This document shows, piece by piece, positions 1 through 8,656 of a stretch of 64,000 nucleotides of DNA. A program made the position numbers and the translations under genes. Source of the DNA: JAABVY01 sp964627935 (GTDB lineage Bacteria; Zixibacteria; MSB-5A5; JAABVY01); assembly GCA_964627935.1 (NCBI GenBank), contig CAZVLB010000015.1:44115-108114 (forward strand), written 5' to 3'. The notes beneath the pieces were generated by a model that did not search any database, was not told the DNA's origin, and was given only the letters and a program-made list of their open reading frames with translations. The first letter of the stretch is position 1; each line of letters opens with the position of its first letter.

Positions 1-101
1 ATATTGAGGTGAATTAAAGGGCTTGCGAGGTTGAAGTCAATCTAAATTGTGCTTTTTATCCGGGCCTAACAATCTTCAAATATATAAATTAACAAAATTC
101 G

Positions 102-116
102 GCGCAGAATCTGCGC
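102..116. promoter_or_regulatory. Palindromic site GCGCAGA-A-TCTGCGC (possible enhancer)
   Basis: A perfect 15-bp palindrome with a single central base: 7-bp arms GCGCAGA and TCTGCGC. A near copy with one changed base lies at 212-226. Both sit 100-240 bp upstream of the sigma-54-like promoter at 327-343, the usual distance for enhancer sites of NtrC-type activators. The GCGCA-N5-TGCGC layout resembles NtrC-type sites in general form only. Function is inferred. Confidence 0.45.
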
Positions 117-211
117 TTGCCCTGTAAAAACCAAACGCTGTTTATGTGCCCTCATAAATCATTGGTATGCAAGCTATTGAATTTGGAGTCCAGGTGTGCG
201 CAGGAAATAGC

Positions 212-226
212 GCGCAGAATATGCGC
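212..226. promoter_or_regulatory. Second copy of the GCGCA-N5-TGCGC site
   Basis: GCGCAGAATATGCGC differs from the 102-116 copy at one base. Further GCGC-rich half sites flank it (TGCGCAGG from about 198, TCGCGCA around 233-239), giving a cluster of related motifs. It is probably a binding site for a dimeric regulator acting on the promoter at 327-343. The protein that binds it is unknown. Confidence 0.4.
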
Positions 227-326
227 AATTTATCGCGCATGATGGTTTTAAGCATGACTTCAAATTAAAACAGTATCGATAAGCCATACAACGATATAGA
301 AACAAATTCCGCAACTGTTCAATATT

Positions 327-343
327 TTGGCACAATCCTTGTT
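327..343 (+). promoter_or_regulatory. Sigma-54 (RpoN) type promoter
   Basis: The sequence TTGGCAC-AATCC-TTGTT matches the -24/-12 consensus TTGGCACG-N4-TTGCW, with GG at 329-330 and the -12 element G at 341 exactly 12 bp later. The one notable deviation is T for C at -12. The predicted start is near 353-355, just before the inverted-repeat region at 374-524. Two palindromes upstream (102-116, 212-226) are placed like activator sites. An NtrC-family activator is encoded at 60573-61949, but a link between them is only a guess. Confidence 0.6.
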
Positions 344-373
344 TATATATAGGCGTGAAGTCAGTTACTCTTA

Positions 374-524
374 AATGGCGGTGATAGGGTACGAAGAGGA
401 GGGGATAAGGGATCTCTTAAACAAGAGATCCCTCTCTCTCTTTTCAGGTTCCTCACAAAAAAGCACGCAAGTGTCCATGTAAATTCTGTCGCCTCTTTTC
501 TACACACATCTCTCGACCGCCATT
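374..524 (+). ncRNA. Possible structured non-coding RNA or long leader
   Basis: No reading frame fits this region, but complementary segments nest inside one another. AATGGCGGT (374-382) pairs with ACCGCCATT (516-524), AAGAGG (394-399) with CCTCTT (492-497), and GGGATCTCTT (409-418) with AAGAGATCCC (423-432). The region begins about 20 nt after the start predicted for the sigma-54 promoter at 327-343. It could be a small RNA or the 5' leader of lpdA at 712. I do not recognise a known RNA family. Confidence 0.35.
409..445 (+). terminator. Hairpin with pyrimidine-rich tail (terminator or attenuator)
   Basis: A perfect 10-bp stem GGGATCTCTT / AAGAGATCCC with a 4-nt loop, followed by a CT-rich tract ending in TTTT. 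It could terminate or attenuate a transcript from the promoter at 327-343 before lpdA. The tail is interrupted by C residues, so efficiency is uncertain. Confidence 0.4.
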
Positions 525-711
525 AATCCAGCTAAAAAATACATATCATCCCCTTACCCTTCGTATAGCCTCACAGTTATTATCAAAAAATTATCACTGC
601 ACAGTTGACATCTGTCCGGAAAAACCTCATTTTCCCCAAACATATTTCAGCTTAAGATGTTATATCTCAAATTGATGTTGCAAATACAATCCGCTATAGA
701 AAGGAATTGAT

Positions 712-2115
712 GTGGCTGATGAATTTGATGTTGTCGTGATCGGGGGCGGCCCGGGCGGTTATGTGGCCGCGATCCGTGCCGCGCAGCTGGGGCTGAAAGT
801 GGCCTGTGTCGAATCCGAAAAACTGGGCGGGGTATGCCTTAACTGGGGATGTATTCCCACCAAAACAATGATTGCCACCGCCTCACTTTATAAAAAGATG
901 AACAACGCCGCGCGCTGGGGTATCAAGCTGGAGGGTAATGTCGAGGTCGACTTTGATGCCATGATGGCCCGCAAGGATAAAATCGTCACCGGACTGGTCA
1001 AGGGCATCGCCGATCTCTTTCAGCAGCACGGTGTCGAATACTATCAGGGTTTCGGACGGCTGGGCGGAAAAAATGAAGTGCTGGTTGAGGGCGCTGATAA
1101 TTCCGCGCAATCCCTTAAAGCCAAAAATATAATCATTGCCACCGGCAGCGAGCCGGCCAATATTCCGGCTTTTCCACTCGATGGCGAGTATATAATCTCC
1201 TCCAATGACATGGTGCAGCTCAAAAAGGCTCCCAAATCGCTGTTGATTATCGGTATGGGCGTAATCGGCTGCGAGTTTGCATTCCTGATGAGCATGCTTG
1301 GCACCAGGGTTACAATGGTGGAAATGCTCGATCATGCCCTGCCGCTCGAGGATATTGATATTTCCAAAACTATTGAACGCGAACTGAAAAAGAACAAGAT
1401 AAAATTTTACACCGGCCGCAAGGTCGGCAAAGTGGAGATTCAGGAGGGCCAGGGTATCCGTGCTGTCCTGGATGACAATACCGAAATTGAGGCCGAAAAA
1501 GCGCTGGTATCGATCGGACGTAATTTCAAAGTGGCCAACCTGGGTCTTGAGGATCTCGGTATCGAGCAGAACAAAAACCATTCGATCAAAGTTAACCATA
1601 AGATGCAGACCAATATCCCCAATATCTATGCCATCGGCGATGTGGCCGGTAAATGGCTCCTGGCCTACACCGCCTCGGCCGAGGGCGCAATCGCGGCCGC
1701 CAATTGTGCCGGGCAGGATGTCGAGATTGATTACAGCGGCGTCCAGAATGCCATTTTCACCAATCCGGAAGTCGGTTCTGTCGGTATGCGTGAACAGCAG
1801 GCCGAAAAAGAGGGCCATAAGGTCAAAACCGGCCAATTCCTGTTCCGTGTGCTGGGCAAGGCACAGGCCGAGAACGAGATCGAGGGTCTGGTCAAAATCG
1901 TGGCCGATGCCGATTCTGATAAACTTCTGGGTGTGCATATTGTCGGCGCTCATGCTACCGAATTGATCCATGAATGCGCCCTGGCGGTCAGGAAAGGCCT
2001 GACTGTCGAGGAACTCGGCAATGCCTTCCATGCTCATCCGGTGCTTTCCGAGGCTATTCTGGAGGCGGCTCATGATGTGCATGGCCTGTCGATTCATAAT
2101 CCCAGGAAAATATGA
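712..2115 (+). CDS. lpdA: Dihydrolipoyl dehydrogenase (E3)
   Basis: Flavoprotein that reoxidises dihydrolipoamide with NAD+, serving 2-oxoacid dehydrogenase complexes or the glycine cleavage system. It has 467 residues, normal for the family. The FAD loop GGGPGG lies near residues 11-16, the redox disulfide CLNWGC is Cys42/Cys47, the NAD-binding loop GMGVIG is near 181, and the C-terminal HAHPVLSE supplies the catalytic pair His442/Glu447. The start is GTG with AGAAAGGA 6 nt upstream. No E1 or E2 gene is next to it, so its partner complex is not visible here. A long antisense frame over this gene is a coding shadow. The upstream 700 bp may contain a regulated leader. Confidence 0.96.
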   Translation: MADEFDVVVIGGGPGGYVAAIRAAQLGLKVACVESEKLGGVCLNWGCIPTKTMIATASLYKKMNNAARWGIKLEGNVEVDFDAMMARKDKIVTGLVKGIADLFQQHGVEYYQGFGRLGGKNEVLVEGADNSAQSLKAKNIIIATGSEPANIPAFPLDGEYIISSNDMVQLKKAPKSLLIIGMGVIGCEFAFLMSMLGTRVTMVEMLDHALPLEDIDISKTIERELKKNKIKFYTGRKVGKVEIQEGQGIRAVLDDNTEIEAEKALVSIGRNFKVANLGLEDLGIEQNKNHSIKVNHKMQTNIPNIYAIGDVAGKWLLAYTASAEGAIAAANCAGQDVEIDYSGVQNAIFTNPEVGSVGMREQQAEKEGHKVKTGQFLFRVLGKAQAENEIEGLVKIVADADSDKLLGVHIVGAHATELIHECALAVRKGLTVEELGNAFHAHPVLSEAILEAAHDVHGLSIHNPRKI

Positions 2116-2252
2116 TGGATTTCGCCGGCTATTTTTAATATTATTGAAACTTGCCATCAGCGCAGACATATATCATATTAGTTGTGCGATGGATCTGTGA
2201 ATAAACCCGAATGCAGAATGTATACATAATATAATTAACGGAAGGAGAGACC

Positions 2253-3002
2253 GTGAAAAAGCTTTTAGTCTATGTTTTCTGTGCTGCTTTTGTACTCTCG
2301 CTTTCATCCCTGGCTCTGGCCGAGATGACCGGCGATGAAATCATCAAAAAGTATCTGGAAAACACTGGTGGTATCGAAAATTACAAGAATCTCGATGCCG
2401 TGATGATGACCGGCAAGGGATTCGCCGGAGGTGCCAATTTCAACATGACCATGATCCGCAAGGCTCCCAATATGTCCTATATGAAAATGGATTCGGATAT
2501 GTTCCAGATGGTAGCCGCCTCAAATGGAGAAAAGATCTGGCAGAAATTACCGATGCTCGATGGATATATCTTTGCCGAAGGGGAAGAGTTGCAAAGACAG
2601 CTCGAGAGCAACATGCTCAATCCTTACCTTGATTACCAGAAGAGAGGCGCCAAGGCAAATTATGTCGGCGAAGACAAGGTCAAGGGGGTCCCGGCCCATA
2701 AAGTTGAATACATCATGGCCACTGGCGACACAACTTACATGTATTTTGATCAGGACAACTACAATCTCCTGAAGGAGACCATGCCCGATGGCGAAATCCT
2801 GTTCTCAAAGTTCGAGCAGGTCAACGGATTCACATTTCCCAAGAAGATGACCATGTTCCAGCAGGGACAGCGTATCATGATGGTTATCAATGAGATCGAG
2901 GTGAATCCCGAAATCGCCGATTCACTTTTTGTGGCTCCCCCGGATTCCCTGGCAGTTCCGGATGAGGTGCTGGAGCAGATGAGACAGCAGCAGGGACAGT
3001 AA
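2253..3002 (+). CDS. Periplasmic LolA-like lipoprotein-sorting family protein
   Basis: It has 249 residues with a clear signal peptide (about residues 1-23, ending SLALA). The mature part has the alternating beta-strand pattern of the LolA/LppX-like fold: an early TGKGF strand, IRKAPNMSY, GEKIW, then EDKVKGVPAHKVEY and a late FPKKMTMF segment. Such proteins bind lipid or lipoprotein acyl chains in the periplasm, but the real ligand here is unknown. The start is GTG, chosen for the strong AAGGAG at 2242-2247. A terminator follows at once, so it is probably monocistronic. Confidence 0.7.
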   Translation: MKKLLVYVFCAAFVLSLSSLALAEMTGDEIIKKYLENTGGIENYKNLDAVMMTGKGFAGGANFNMTMIRKAPNMSYMKMDSDMFQMVAASNGEKIWQKLPMLDGYIFAEGEELQRQLESNMLNPYLDYQKRGAKANYVGEDKVKGVPAHKVEYIMATGDTTYMYFDQDNYNLLKETMPDGEILFSKFEQVNGFTFPKKMTMFQQGQRIMMVINEIEVNPEIADSLFVAPPDSLAVPDEVLEQMRQQQGQ

Positions 3003-3027
3003 GACAGAGTCGAATTTTTGAAAATAA

Positions 3028-3058
3028 AAAAAGCCCCGATAAGTTCGGGGCTTTTTTA
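3028..3058. terminator. Bidirectional rho-independent terminator
   Basis: AAAAGCCCCGA ... TCGGGGCTTTT forms a GC-rich stem with A-run and T-run on opposite sides. It separates the plus-strand LolA-like gene from the minus-strand STAS gene and can serve both. Confidence 0.85.
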
Positions 3059-3079
3059 TATTTAGAGCTTACTTATCTG

Positions 3080-3418
3080 TTATTTGAAAGCTTTGATCGC
3101 ATCTTCAACCGAATCCTTGACATCGAAAACCTCGGTCAGACGAGAAATGACCATGATTCTTTCCACCTTGTTGGTCAGATTGGCCAGCTTCAACTCGCCG
3201 CCGGCATCCTTGAATTTCTTATAATGATGAATCAGGATCGAAAGGCCTGAGGAATTGATCCAATCGCAGCCTTTCAGGTCGACTATGGCCTGCTTTTTTT
3301 CTTTACCGATAATCGAATATAGTTTCTCATCCAGTTCGCCGGTATCCGGGCCGCCCATCAGCTGCCCCTTAATCTCAACGACATGAACTCCGTCTTTTTC
3401 ATAAGTGTTGAGCTTCAT
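3080..3418 (-). CDS. STAS-domain anti-sigma-factor antagonist (SpoIIAA/RsbV type)
   Basis: A single STAS domain of 112 residues. Partner-switching proteins of this type bind and release an anti-sigma kinase depending on phosphorylation of one serine. The conserved loop DWINSSGLS places the candidate phospho-serine at Ser56/Ser57. The ATG at 3418 is preferred over an upstream frame extension because a GGAGGAAAAGGA Shine-Dalgarno lies directly before it. No RsbW-like kinase or phosphatase gene is adjacent. The next upstream gene on this strand (DUF116) is about 120 bp away and need not be co-transcribed. Confidence 0.85.
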   Translation of the reverse strand: MKLNTYEKDGVHVVEIKGQLMGGPDTGELDEKLYSIIGKEKKQAIVDLKGCDWINSSGLSILIHHYKKFKDAGGELKLANLTNKVERIMVISRLTEVFDVKDSVEDAIKAFK

Positions 3419-3540
3419 TTTTCCTTTTCCTCCAAATATGACAATTACAAAATTTGCATCAATATAAGTATTTTTTGTCCTCAGGCAACCAAAATACCGC
3501 TTCACCAATAAAACCCGGCAAACAGGATTTTGTTCAACGA

Positions 3541-4329
3541 TTATTTGTCGTACTGGAGCAAATGACGAACTGCCGATTCCAAAAGGCCGATATCCACCTC
3601 GGTGTTTTTGCAGGGGCCCTGGGGACGAATATTGGGCAGGCCGATAACCGGAATCTTGGGATTGATCTCAACAAATCCGCTCAAAAGGTCACGCTCGCAT
3701 GCTACCGCGATTATTGCACGTGGCATAAGCATGCGGATTTTCTGACGGGCTGCCTGTCCACCCCCAACTGTAAACATCTGGAACTGATAGCGTTCCTTGA
3801 GTTCACGAAGCTTCCTGAAATAATCACGCCCCAGACAGCGGGGAAGGAGAATCAGAAGCTCCTGGGGTTTTAAGCGCATATTCCTGAGATGCATGAGTAT
3901 ATTGTGGGCCTTGAGAAATGAATTGACCATTTTGTCGCGCGGGATACCTATGAATTCGCCCACTTTCAAGGTCAGGTTGAGCAGGAAATTTATGAACCTG
4001 GGCACCAGCACCAATGGCGCTATCAGCCGGATATTGAAAAGACTGCAAAAGACGAACAGGCTCAGCCAGATAATTAAAATTACCGCCAGGCCGAATACAG
4101 AATAAACCATGACCCGGGCGAAAAGCGGGGAGATTTCCACTAGCCTGGGATGAATCAGCCACAGAAAAACCAAAACCACGCCAACTACGGCAAATACGCC
4201 CAGCACCGAAACCAGCAGAAACAGCTTGCGCTTGGTCTTCTCCAGCGATTGCTCGATTTTGCCGTCCCAGTCAACCCATTCATCACCAAGATTGCGATGT
4301 TCCTTTTTCGAAATATTTTCCTCAGCCAT
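3541..4329 (-). CDS. DUF116 family membrane protein
   Basis: 262 residues. The N-terminal third has two hydrophobic helices (about residues 38-60 and 72-95). The soluble part carries the DUF116 signature: LLILLPRCLGRD, then FTVGGGQAARQKIR, PRAIIAVACERDLLSGF and NIRPQGPCKNTEVD. The cysteines in PRCL, VACE and GPCK are the conserved ones and may bind a metal or cluster, but the biochemical role of DUF116 is not established. It starts 2 nt from the end of pmbA on the same strand, so the tldD-pmbA-DUF116 genes probably form one operon. Confidence 0.8.
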   Translation of the reverse strand: MAEENISKKEHRNLGDEWVDWDGKIEQSLEKTKRKLFLLVSVLGVFAVVGVVLVFLWLIHPRLVEISPLFARVMVYSVFGLAVILIIWLSLFVFCSLFNIRLIAPLVLVPRFINFLLNLTLKVGEFIGIPRDKMVNSFLKAHNILMHLRNMRLKPQELLILLPRCLGRDYFRKLRELKERYQFQMFTVGGGQAARQKIRMLMPRAIIAVACERDLLSGFVEINPKIPVIGLPNIRPQGPCKNTEVDIGLLESAVRHLLQYDK

Positions 4330-4331
4330 TT

Positions 4332-5690
4332 TTATCCTCGACCCACAATTCTGATATTGTTCACTTTAAAAGTCGGCGAACCGATCATACCATCGATCGG
4401 TTCCCATGACAGATCAAAACATACATCGGAAATGCTTTCAAGCAAGTTAAATAAATTACCGGCCAGCGAAATATTATCCACGGCATGAACCACCTGGCCA
4501 TGCTCGACCAGCAGACCCTTGGCGGGAACCGAAAAATCGGCGGTAGCATGATTTATCCCGGCATGCAGTCCGGAAAGCTCGGTGACAATAACTCCCGACT
4601 CAGTCCTGGCGACCAGTTCAAGCGGATTGCATTTGCCGGGAAGCATGTAAAAATTCGTAGGATGAATTGCCGGCTTGTTGGAATAGCCCATCCTGCCGGC
4701 ATTGCCGGTAGATCTTGTATTACCCTTTTTAGCCGTATATGAATCGTAAAGATAGCTTTTCAAAACGCCTTTTTCTATCACCGAGGTCTTACCGGTGGGA
4801 ATCCCCTCGGAATCATATGGTCGAGAAGCCAGCCCTTTGGGCATAGTGCCGTCATCGATTATAGTTACAGTATCCGCCGCCACCTTATGGTTAAGCTTGC
4901 GACGAAACGGCGATTTGCCTTTTTGCACCGAATCTGCCTCTATCATGCCAAACAGTGAATAGAGAAGCGGAATACCCGCCTCGGGTGGGAAGATCGCATC
5001 GAGACTTCTGCTTTTAATATCCCTGGCATCCAGCATCCTGACCGCATATTCCGCCGCCTTTTCGCCGATCTCCTCCGGTTTCATATCATTATAATAACCA
5101 TACGCTTTGGCGAATCTTCCGGTTTGGGCATTTCCGTCGTTGCGGGCATAACAGTATGCAAACCCATAGCATGAGGTTCCGCTGGAGGTAACATCGATGC
5201 CGCTGGAACTGAGCACTCGATATGTCTCGGTCACATCACCATACAAGATCCACACAAACCCGGCCACACGAGGATCATAAGCAAGCCCTGCTTTTTCGAT
5301 CTGGATCGCAGTTTCGATCTTTTGCGATAGAGGAGTTTCCGCCAGCGCTTCATCATAAATCTCGACTATCTCCGAAGTTTGCTCACCCTCCCAGACCGGC
5401 AGGACGTTAAACGGATCCGGCGTATGAAGACGTGTCGCCTTGACAAGATTGCGAATATTTTCCACGGCACATAACGGTTCGATGCGGTTGGATGAATAAA
5501 AGCCGATCTTCGAATCAACCAGCACACGCATGCCATAACCCTCATCGGTTTTGACATTTACCGATTCGGGCTTTTGATTATTGATCGTAATTTCCGTCTC
5601 GGTTTTCTCGGCCAGAAATATCTCGGCTTTTTCTGCGCCGTTATTTAATGCCGTATCTACCAGGTTTTCGGCGAAATTATCGGATATCAT
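4332..5690 (-). CDS. pmbA: PmbA/TldE-type subunit of the TldD/TldE protease
   Basis: 452 residues, the inactive-type partner that forms a heterodimeric metalloprotease with TldD. TldD/E clips extended peptides and matures some modified peptides such as microcin B17. The family pattern is visible: an N-terminal segment with EKTETEITINN, a central PEAGIPLLYSLFGM in place of the HExxxH region of TldD, and a C-terminal GLHAGINHATADFSVPAKG. The start overlaps the tldD stop by 4 nt, typical of translational coupling. No peptide substrate gene is evident nearby. Confidence 0.9.
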   Translation of the reverse strand: MISDNFAENLVDTALNNGAEKAEIFLAEKTETEITINNQKPESVNVKTDEGYGMRVLVDSKIGFYSSNRIEPLCAVENIRNLVKATRLHTPDPFNVLPVWEGEQTSEIVEIYDEALAETPLSQKIETAIQIEKAGLAYDPRVAGFVWILYGDVTETYRVLSSSGIDVTSSGTSCYGFAYCYARNDGNAQTGRFAKAYGYYNDMKPEEIGEKAAEYAVRMLDARDIKSRSLDAIFPPEAGIPLLYSLFGMIEADSVQKGKSPFRRKLNHKVAADTVTIIDDGTMPKGLASRPYDSEGIPTGKTSVIEKGVLKSYLYDSYTAKKGNTRSTGNAGRMGYSNKPAIHPTNFYMLPGKCNPLELVARTESGVIVTELSGLHAGINHATADFSVPAKGLLVEHGQVVHAVDNISLAGNLFNLLESISDVCFDLSWEPIDGMIGSPTFKVNNIRIVGRG

Positions 5691-7099
5691 AAATCACCAC
5701 CGCTCAGTTCACTTCCGGTTCCGCCCACAACCAGCTTTTTGACCCGTACCGTAGGCATGCCTACACCCACCGGTACCTCCTGGCCCTTGCCGCAACGGCC
5801 CGGCGACGGATCAAGTAACATGTCATTGCCGACCATATCAATATCCCGCAGGGCATCGATACCGACACCCGTAATCGTGGCGCCTTTGACCGGATAGGTT
5901 AGCTTGCCGTCCTCGATCATGTAACCCAGTATGATACTGGTGATAAACCGGCCGGTGACAACATCCACCTGCCCGCCAAAACCGACATCAGCGGCATAGA
6001 GCCCCTTCCTTGTAGAACTGATAATCTCCTCAGGATCGTCATCCCCGTCCAGTATATAAGTATTGCGCATACGGGGCAGAGGCGGGTATCGGAATGACTG
6101 CCTGCGGCCCGAGCCGGTCGGCCGGGTGTTCATCTGCGAGGCGGTCAGCCGTGAATGAAGATAGCCGCGCAATATTCCTTTTTCTATCAAAAATGTATCC
6201 TGGGCCTCGATACCTTCATCATCGAATGCGAAACTTCCGGGGAAACCATCGATCAGGCCGGAATCCTTAATCGTTACCTTATCCGAAGCCACCTTGCTGC
6301 CCACCATCCCTGCAAATGAACTTCCTTTCTGCACAAGGTCCGCCTCCATACCGTGCCCGCAGGACTCATGAAAAAGCACACCATTGGGCCCCGGCGCAAA
6401 TACCACAGGCATTTCTCCCGCGGGGCAGTCACGAGCCTCGAGCATCAGAAGTGCCTGTCGACAGGCCTCTTTTACTAGGTTCTCCGGAGAATATTTGCCC
6501 TCCAGGGCCTCCCATCCACGATAAAATGATTTCCCGGACCATCCCAGCTGACGTTCCTTGCCGTTACCGGCATATACGATGGAAATAAACTCGATCAGGG
6601 CCAGCCTCTGGGTCATGATTTGCTGATCCTCGCTGGAGACAAACAGCACCTCGCGATCGAAATCTGAATAGCGGATTGTGGCCTGCTTGATTTTGCCGGA
6701 ATAGCCCCAGGCCGTCTCCTCGGCCGCACGCATCATCTCGATTTTGTGCGGCATGTCGATATCGCGTGGGTCGCGCCGGGGATTATAAATGGTTGCCGGG
6801 GCAGCCATCGAAAGGCTGACCGATTTCCCCGAGCCCTCACTTTTTAACCCGGAGGCCAGTGTACTGCTCAGCTCCATAATATTTTCCGGCTTGTGGCTGT
6901 CGGCGATTATGCTGAAATCGGAATTATCCCTGATCGCTCGAATACCGATGCCGATTTGATCATGGGCCGAGGTGGATATTTTGTGATCATCCGAAACCGC
7001 ATTGAAATAGCGGCTCTTTTCGGCAAAAATATCGGCGTAATCGGCGCCCGCATCGAGAAGTAGCTGTATGGATTGGGAGAGTGTTTTCTCGTCTATCAT
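5687..7099 (-). CDS. tldD: TldD catalytic metalloprotease subunit
   Basis: 470 residues. The zinc-binding motif HExxxH is present as HESCGH, followed by the conserved DLVQKGSSFAG. The C-terminal region RFITSIILGYMIEDGKL and the terminal GSELSGGDL fit TldD proteins. With the overlapping pmbA it should form the TldD/TldE heterodimer. It is the first gene of a probable tldD-pmbA-DUF116 operon. The nitrilase-family gene upstream is on the same strand 67 bp away and could be included. Confidence 0.93.
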   Translation of the reverse strand: MIDEKTLSQSIQLLLDAGADYADIFAEKSRYFNAVSDDHKISTSAHDQIGIGIRAIRDNSDFSIIADSHKPENIMELSSTLASGLKSEGSGKSVSLSMAAPATIYNPRRDPRDIDMPHKIEMMRAAEETAWGYSGKIKQATIRYSDFDREVLFVSSEDQQIMTQRLALIEFISIVYAGNGKERQLGWSGKSFYRGWEALEGKYSPENLVKEACRQALLMLEARDCPAGEMPVVFAPGPNGVLFHESCGHGMEADLVQKGSSFAGMVGSKVASDKVTIKDSGLIDGFPGSFAFDDEGIEAQDTFLIEKGILRGYLHSRLTASQMNTRPTGSGRRQSFRYPPLPRMRNTYILDGDDDPEEIISSTRKGLYAADVGFGGQVDVVTGRFITSIILGYMIEDGKLTYPVKGATITGVGIDALRDIDMVGNDMLLDPSPGRCGKGQEVPVGVGMPTVRVKKLVVGGTGSELSGGDL

Positions 7100-7166
7100 C
7101 GATGATCCCCTGTTGTCTCAATTATACTACAACTCAAAGCCTTTGGCAAGAATACAAATGACCGCC

Positions 7167-7952
7167 TCAGGACTGCTCAATATTGCTGACAACATCCTGA
7201 ATCATACGTGTCCTGCGGAATTCTCTCAGTTCATCGATATCCAGTATCTGGCTCTGAATCCGGGGTCTCTGCTCGTTTTCCGGGCTGACCTGCCAGATTA
7301 TTCCCCAGGGCGCGGCCACCAGCGAACGGCCGTTGAGCGGATTTCCGAAGATATCCCCCAGGCCGCAGGTTTTTACCACGAAAGCATTGGCCAGCCTGGC
7401 CCCGGCCACGAAAATCATTTCGTCCCGCACCTGTTTTTTGAATGGTGAATCATCTTTTAAAAGCGGGGAGATTGTCGGTATGAATATTATATCAGCGCCC
7501 AGCCTGCCCATTTTGATGAATGCCTCTTTCCTGAGGACATCGGCGCAAATCAGAACGCCAACTTTTAAACCGTCGGTCTCAAATACGATGAATTTATTGC
7601 CCGGGACTATCCCGTGTTCCTGCTCTTTATCAGTCGGATATCTTTTGCGGTAGGCGGCCAGTTTCTCGCCCCGGCGGTAAACATAGCTGGTATTATAAAA
7701 TGATGAACCATTTTTTTCGATCACTGTGCCCGCTATCAGGGTTGTATCCAGTTCATTGGACAGACGGGAAAGGTATTTTGTGTTACCGTCATAGCGGGAA
7801 GCATAAAGCAAGTAGTCGACAGATTCAGTTGGCAGCAGGAAATATTCGGGCAGGCACACAAAATCCGGCTTCCGTTTGAAAATATGAATCTTTTCCGCCA
7901 GTGAGATACCCCCGCCGATCTTCAACTGGCACAAAACTACATTGATCAGCAT
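7167..7952 (-). CDS. Nitrilase-superfamily amidohydrolase
   Basis: A carbon-nitrogen hydrolase that should cleave an amide or nitrile bond through a Glu-Lys-Cys triad. The Glu is in CLPEYFL, the Lys in the YRKRYPTDKE region and the nucleophilic Cys in VGVLICADVLRKE. The ATG at 7952 (MLINVVLCQ) is preferred over an in-frame ATG at 7976 because the domain begins there and a TTTGGAG lies upstream. The spacing is long, so the start is not certain. The substrate cannot be read from the sequence. Confidence 0.82.
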   Translation of the reverse strand: MLINVVLCQLKIGGGISLAEKIHIFKRKPDFVCLPEYFLLPTESVDYLLYASRYDGNTKYLSRLSNELDTTLIAGTVIEKNGSSFYNTSYVYRRGEKLAAYRKRYPTDKEQEHGIVPGNKFIVFETDGLKVGVLICADVLRKEAFIKMGRLGADIIFIPTISPLLKDDSPFKKQVRDEMIFVAGARLANAFVVKTCGLGDIFGNPLNGRSLVAAPWGIIWQVSPENEQRPRIQSQILDIDELREFRRTRMIQDVVSNIEQS

Positions 7953-8051
7953 GACACAACCCATCTCCAAAAACATGCAGGTATTTTTATTATACAGACG
8001 GCCAGGGGAGAAGTTTGTTGCATGAGGAAAATGTAAATCGAAACAGATGGC

Positions 8052-8648
8052 CTAAAGATCGAGAGCCATTTGCATGGCCGCCTCGCCATCCGGGCTGATT
8101 ACACTGATCCTGAGTTTTTGCGGTGCGACTGCCAGGCTATCCGATATCGCCAGTCCCTCAGGTGGCTGTATGCGCCATCCCCGCGAGCTTTTCATGTAAA
8201 ATTCCAGATCCAGGCTTTCGTGCTCCTTGAGCGTTATTTCCAGCGCGCCGGGAGTGATTTTGTCACCGCCCCAGTATTTGGAATTCTCCAGCTCGATCCA
8301 TTTATCGATAGAGGGATAATACAATTCACTGCTGAAAGTCCAGATTTTTGATGAAAGGTCTGTGTTCAGACCCTCCTGGGATCGGGCTTCATTGTGTTTG
8401 CTGATATCCAGTGTGAAATTGCCTTCGCGGCTGCCGGTGTTGGTGATTTCCAGCGCTATCACTACAGTACCCTCAACCGGTTCACCGTCGCGGTCGATAC
8501 GTTCCTGTACGCTCAGGCTGGTGATTTCGATATCGGCCGATCCCAGGCCGGCGATACCGCGATAGATCAGATATGCCAGTACCGCGATCAATATGATCAG
8601 GATGATATTGACCAGGCAGCCCGGCCCTTTTCTGGATGATTTTGCCAT
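8052..8648 (-). CDS. Hypothetical membrane-anchored protein
   Basis: 198 residues: a basic N-terminus, one transmembrane helix (about residues 11-33), then an extracytoplasmic domain rich in beta strands with phrases such as VVIALEITNTGSREG typical of Ig-like or DUF4352-like folds. I do not recognise the family. It is the last gene of the ior-buk-ptb run, starting 8 nt after the preceding stop, so it is co-transcribed. A functional link to fermentation is not evident. Confidence 0.7.
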   Translation of the reverse strand: MAKSSRKGPGCLVNIILIILIAVLAYLIYRGIAGLGSADIEITSLSVQERIDRDGEPVEGTVVIALEITNTGSREGNFTLDISKHNEARSQEGLNTDLSSKIWTFSSELYYPSIDKWIELENSKYWGGDKITPGALEITLKEHESLDLEFYMKSSRGWRIQPPEGLAISDSLAVAPQKLRISVISPDGEAAMQMALDL

Positions 8649-8656
8649 ATAATTAT

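Noticed and set aside
883..2169. Long minus-strand reading frame of about 428 codons
   Set aside because: It lies entirely opposite lpdA, which has all family motifs. The antisense product has no recognisable domain and no ribosome site.
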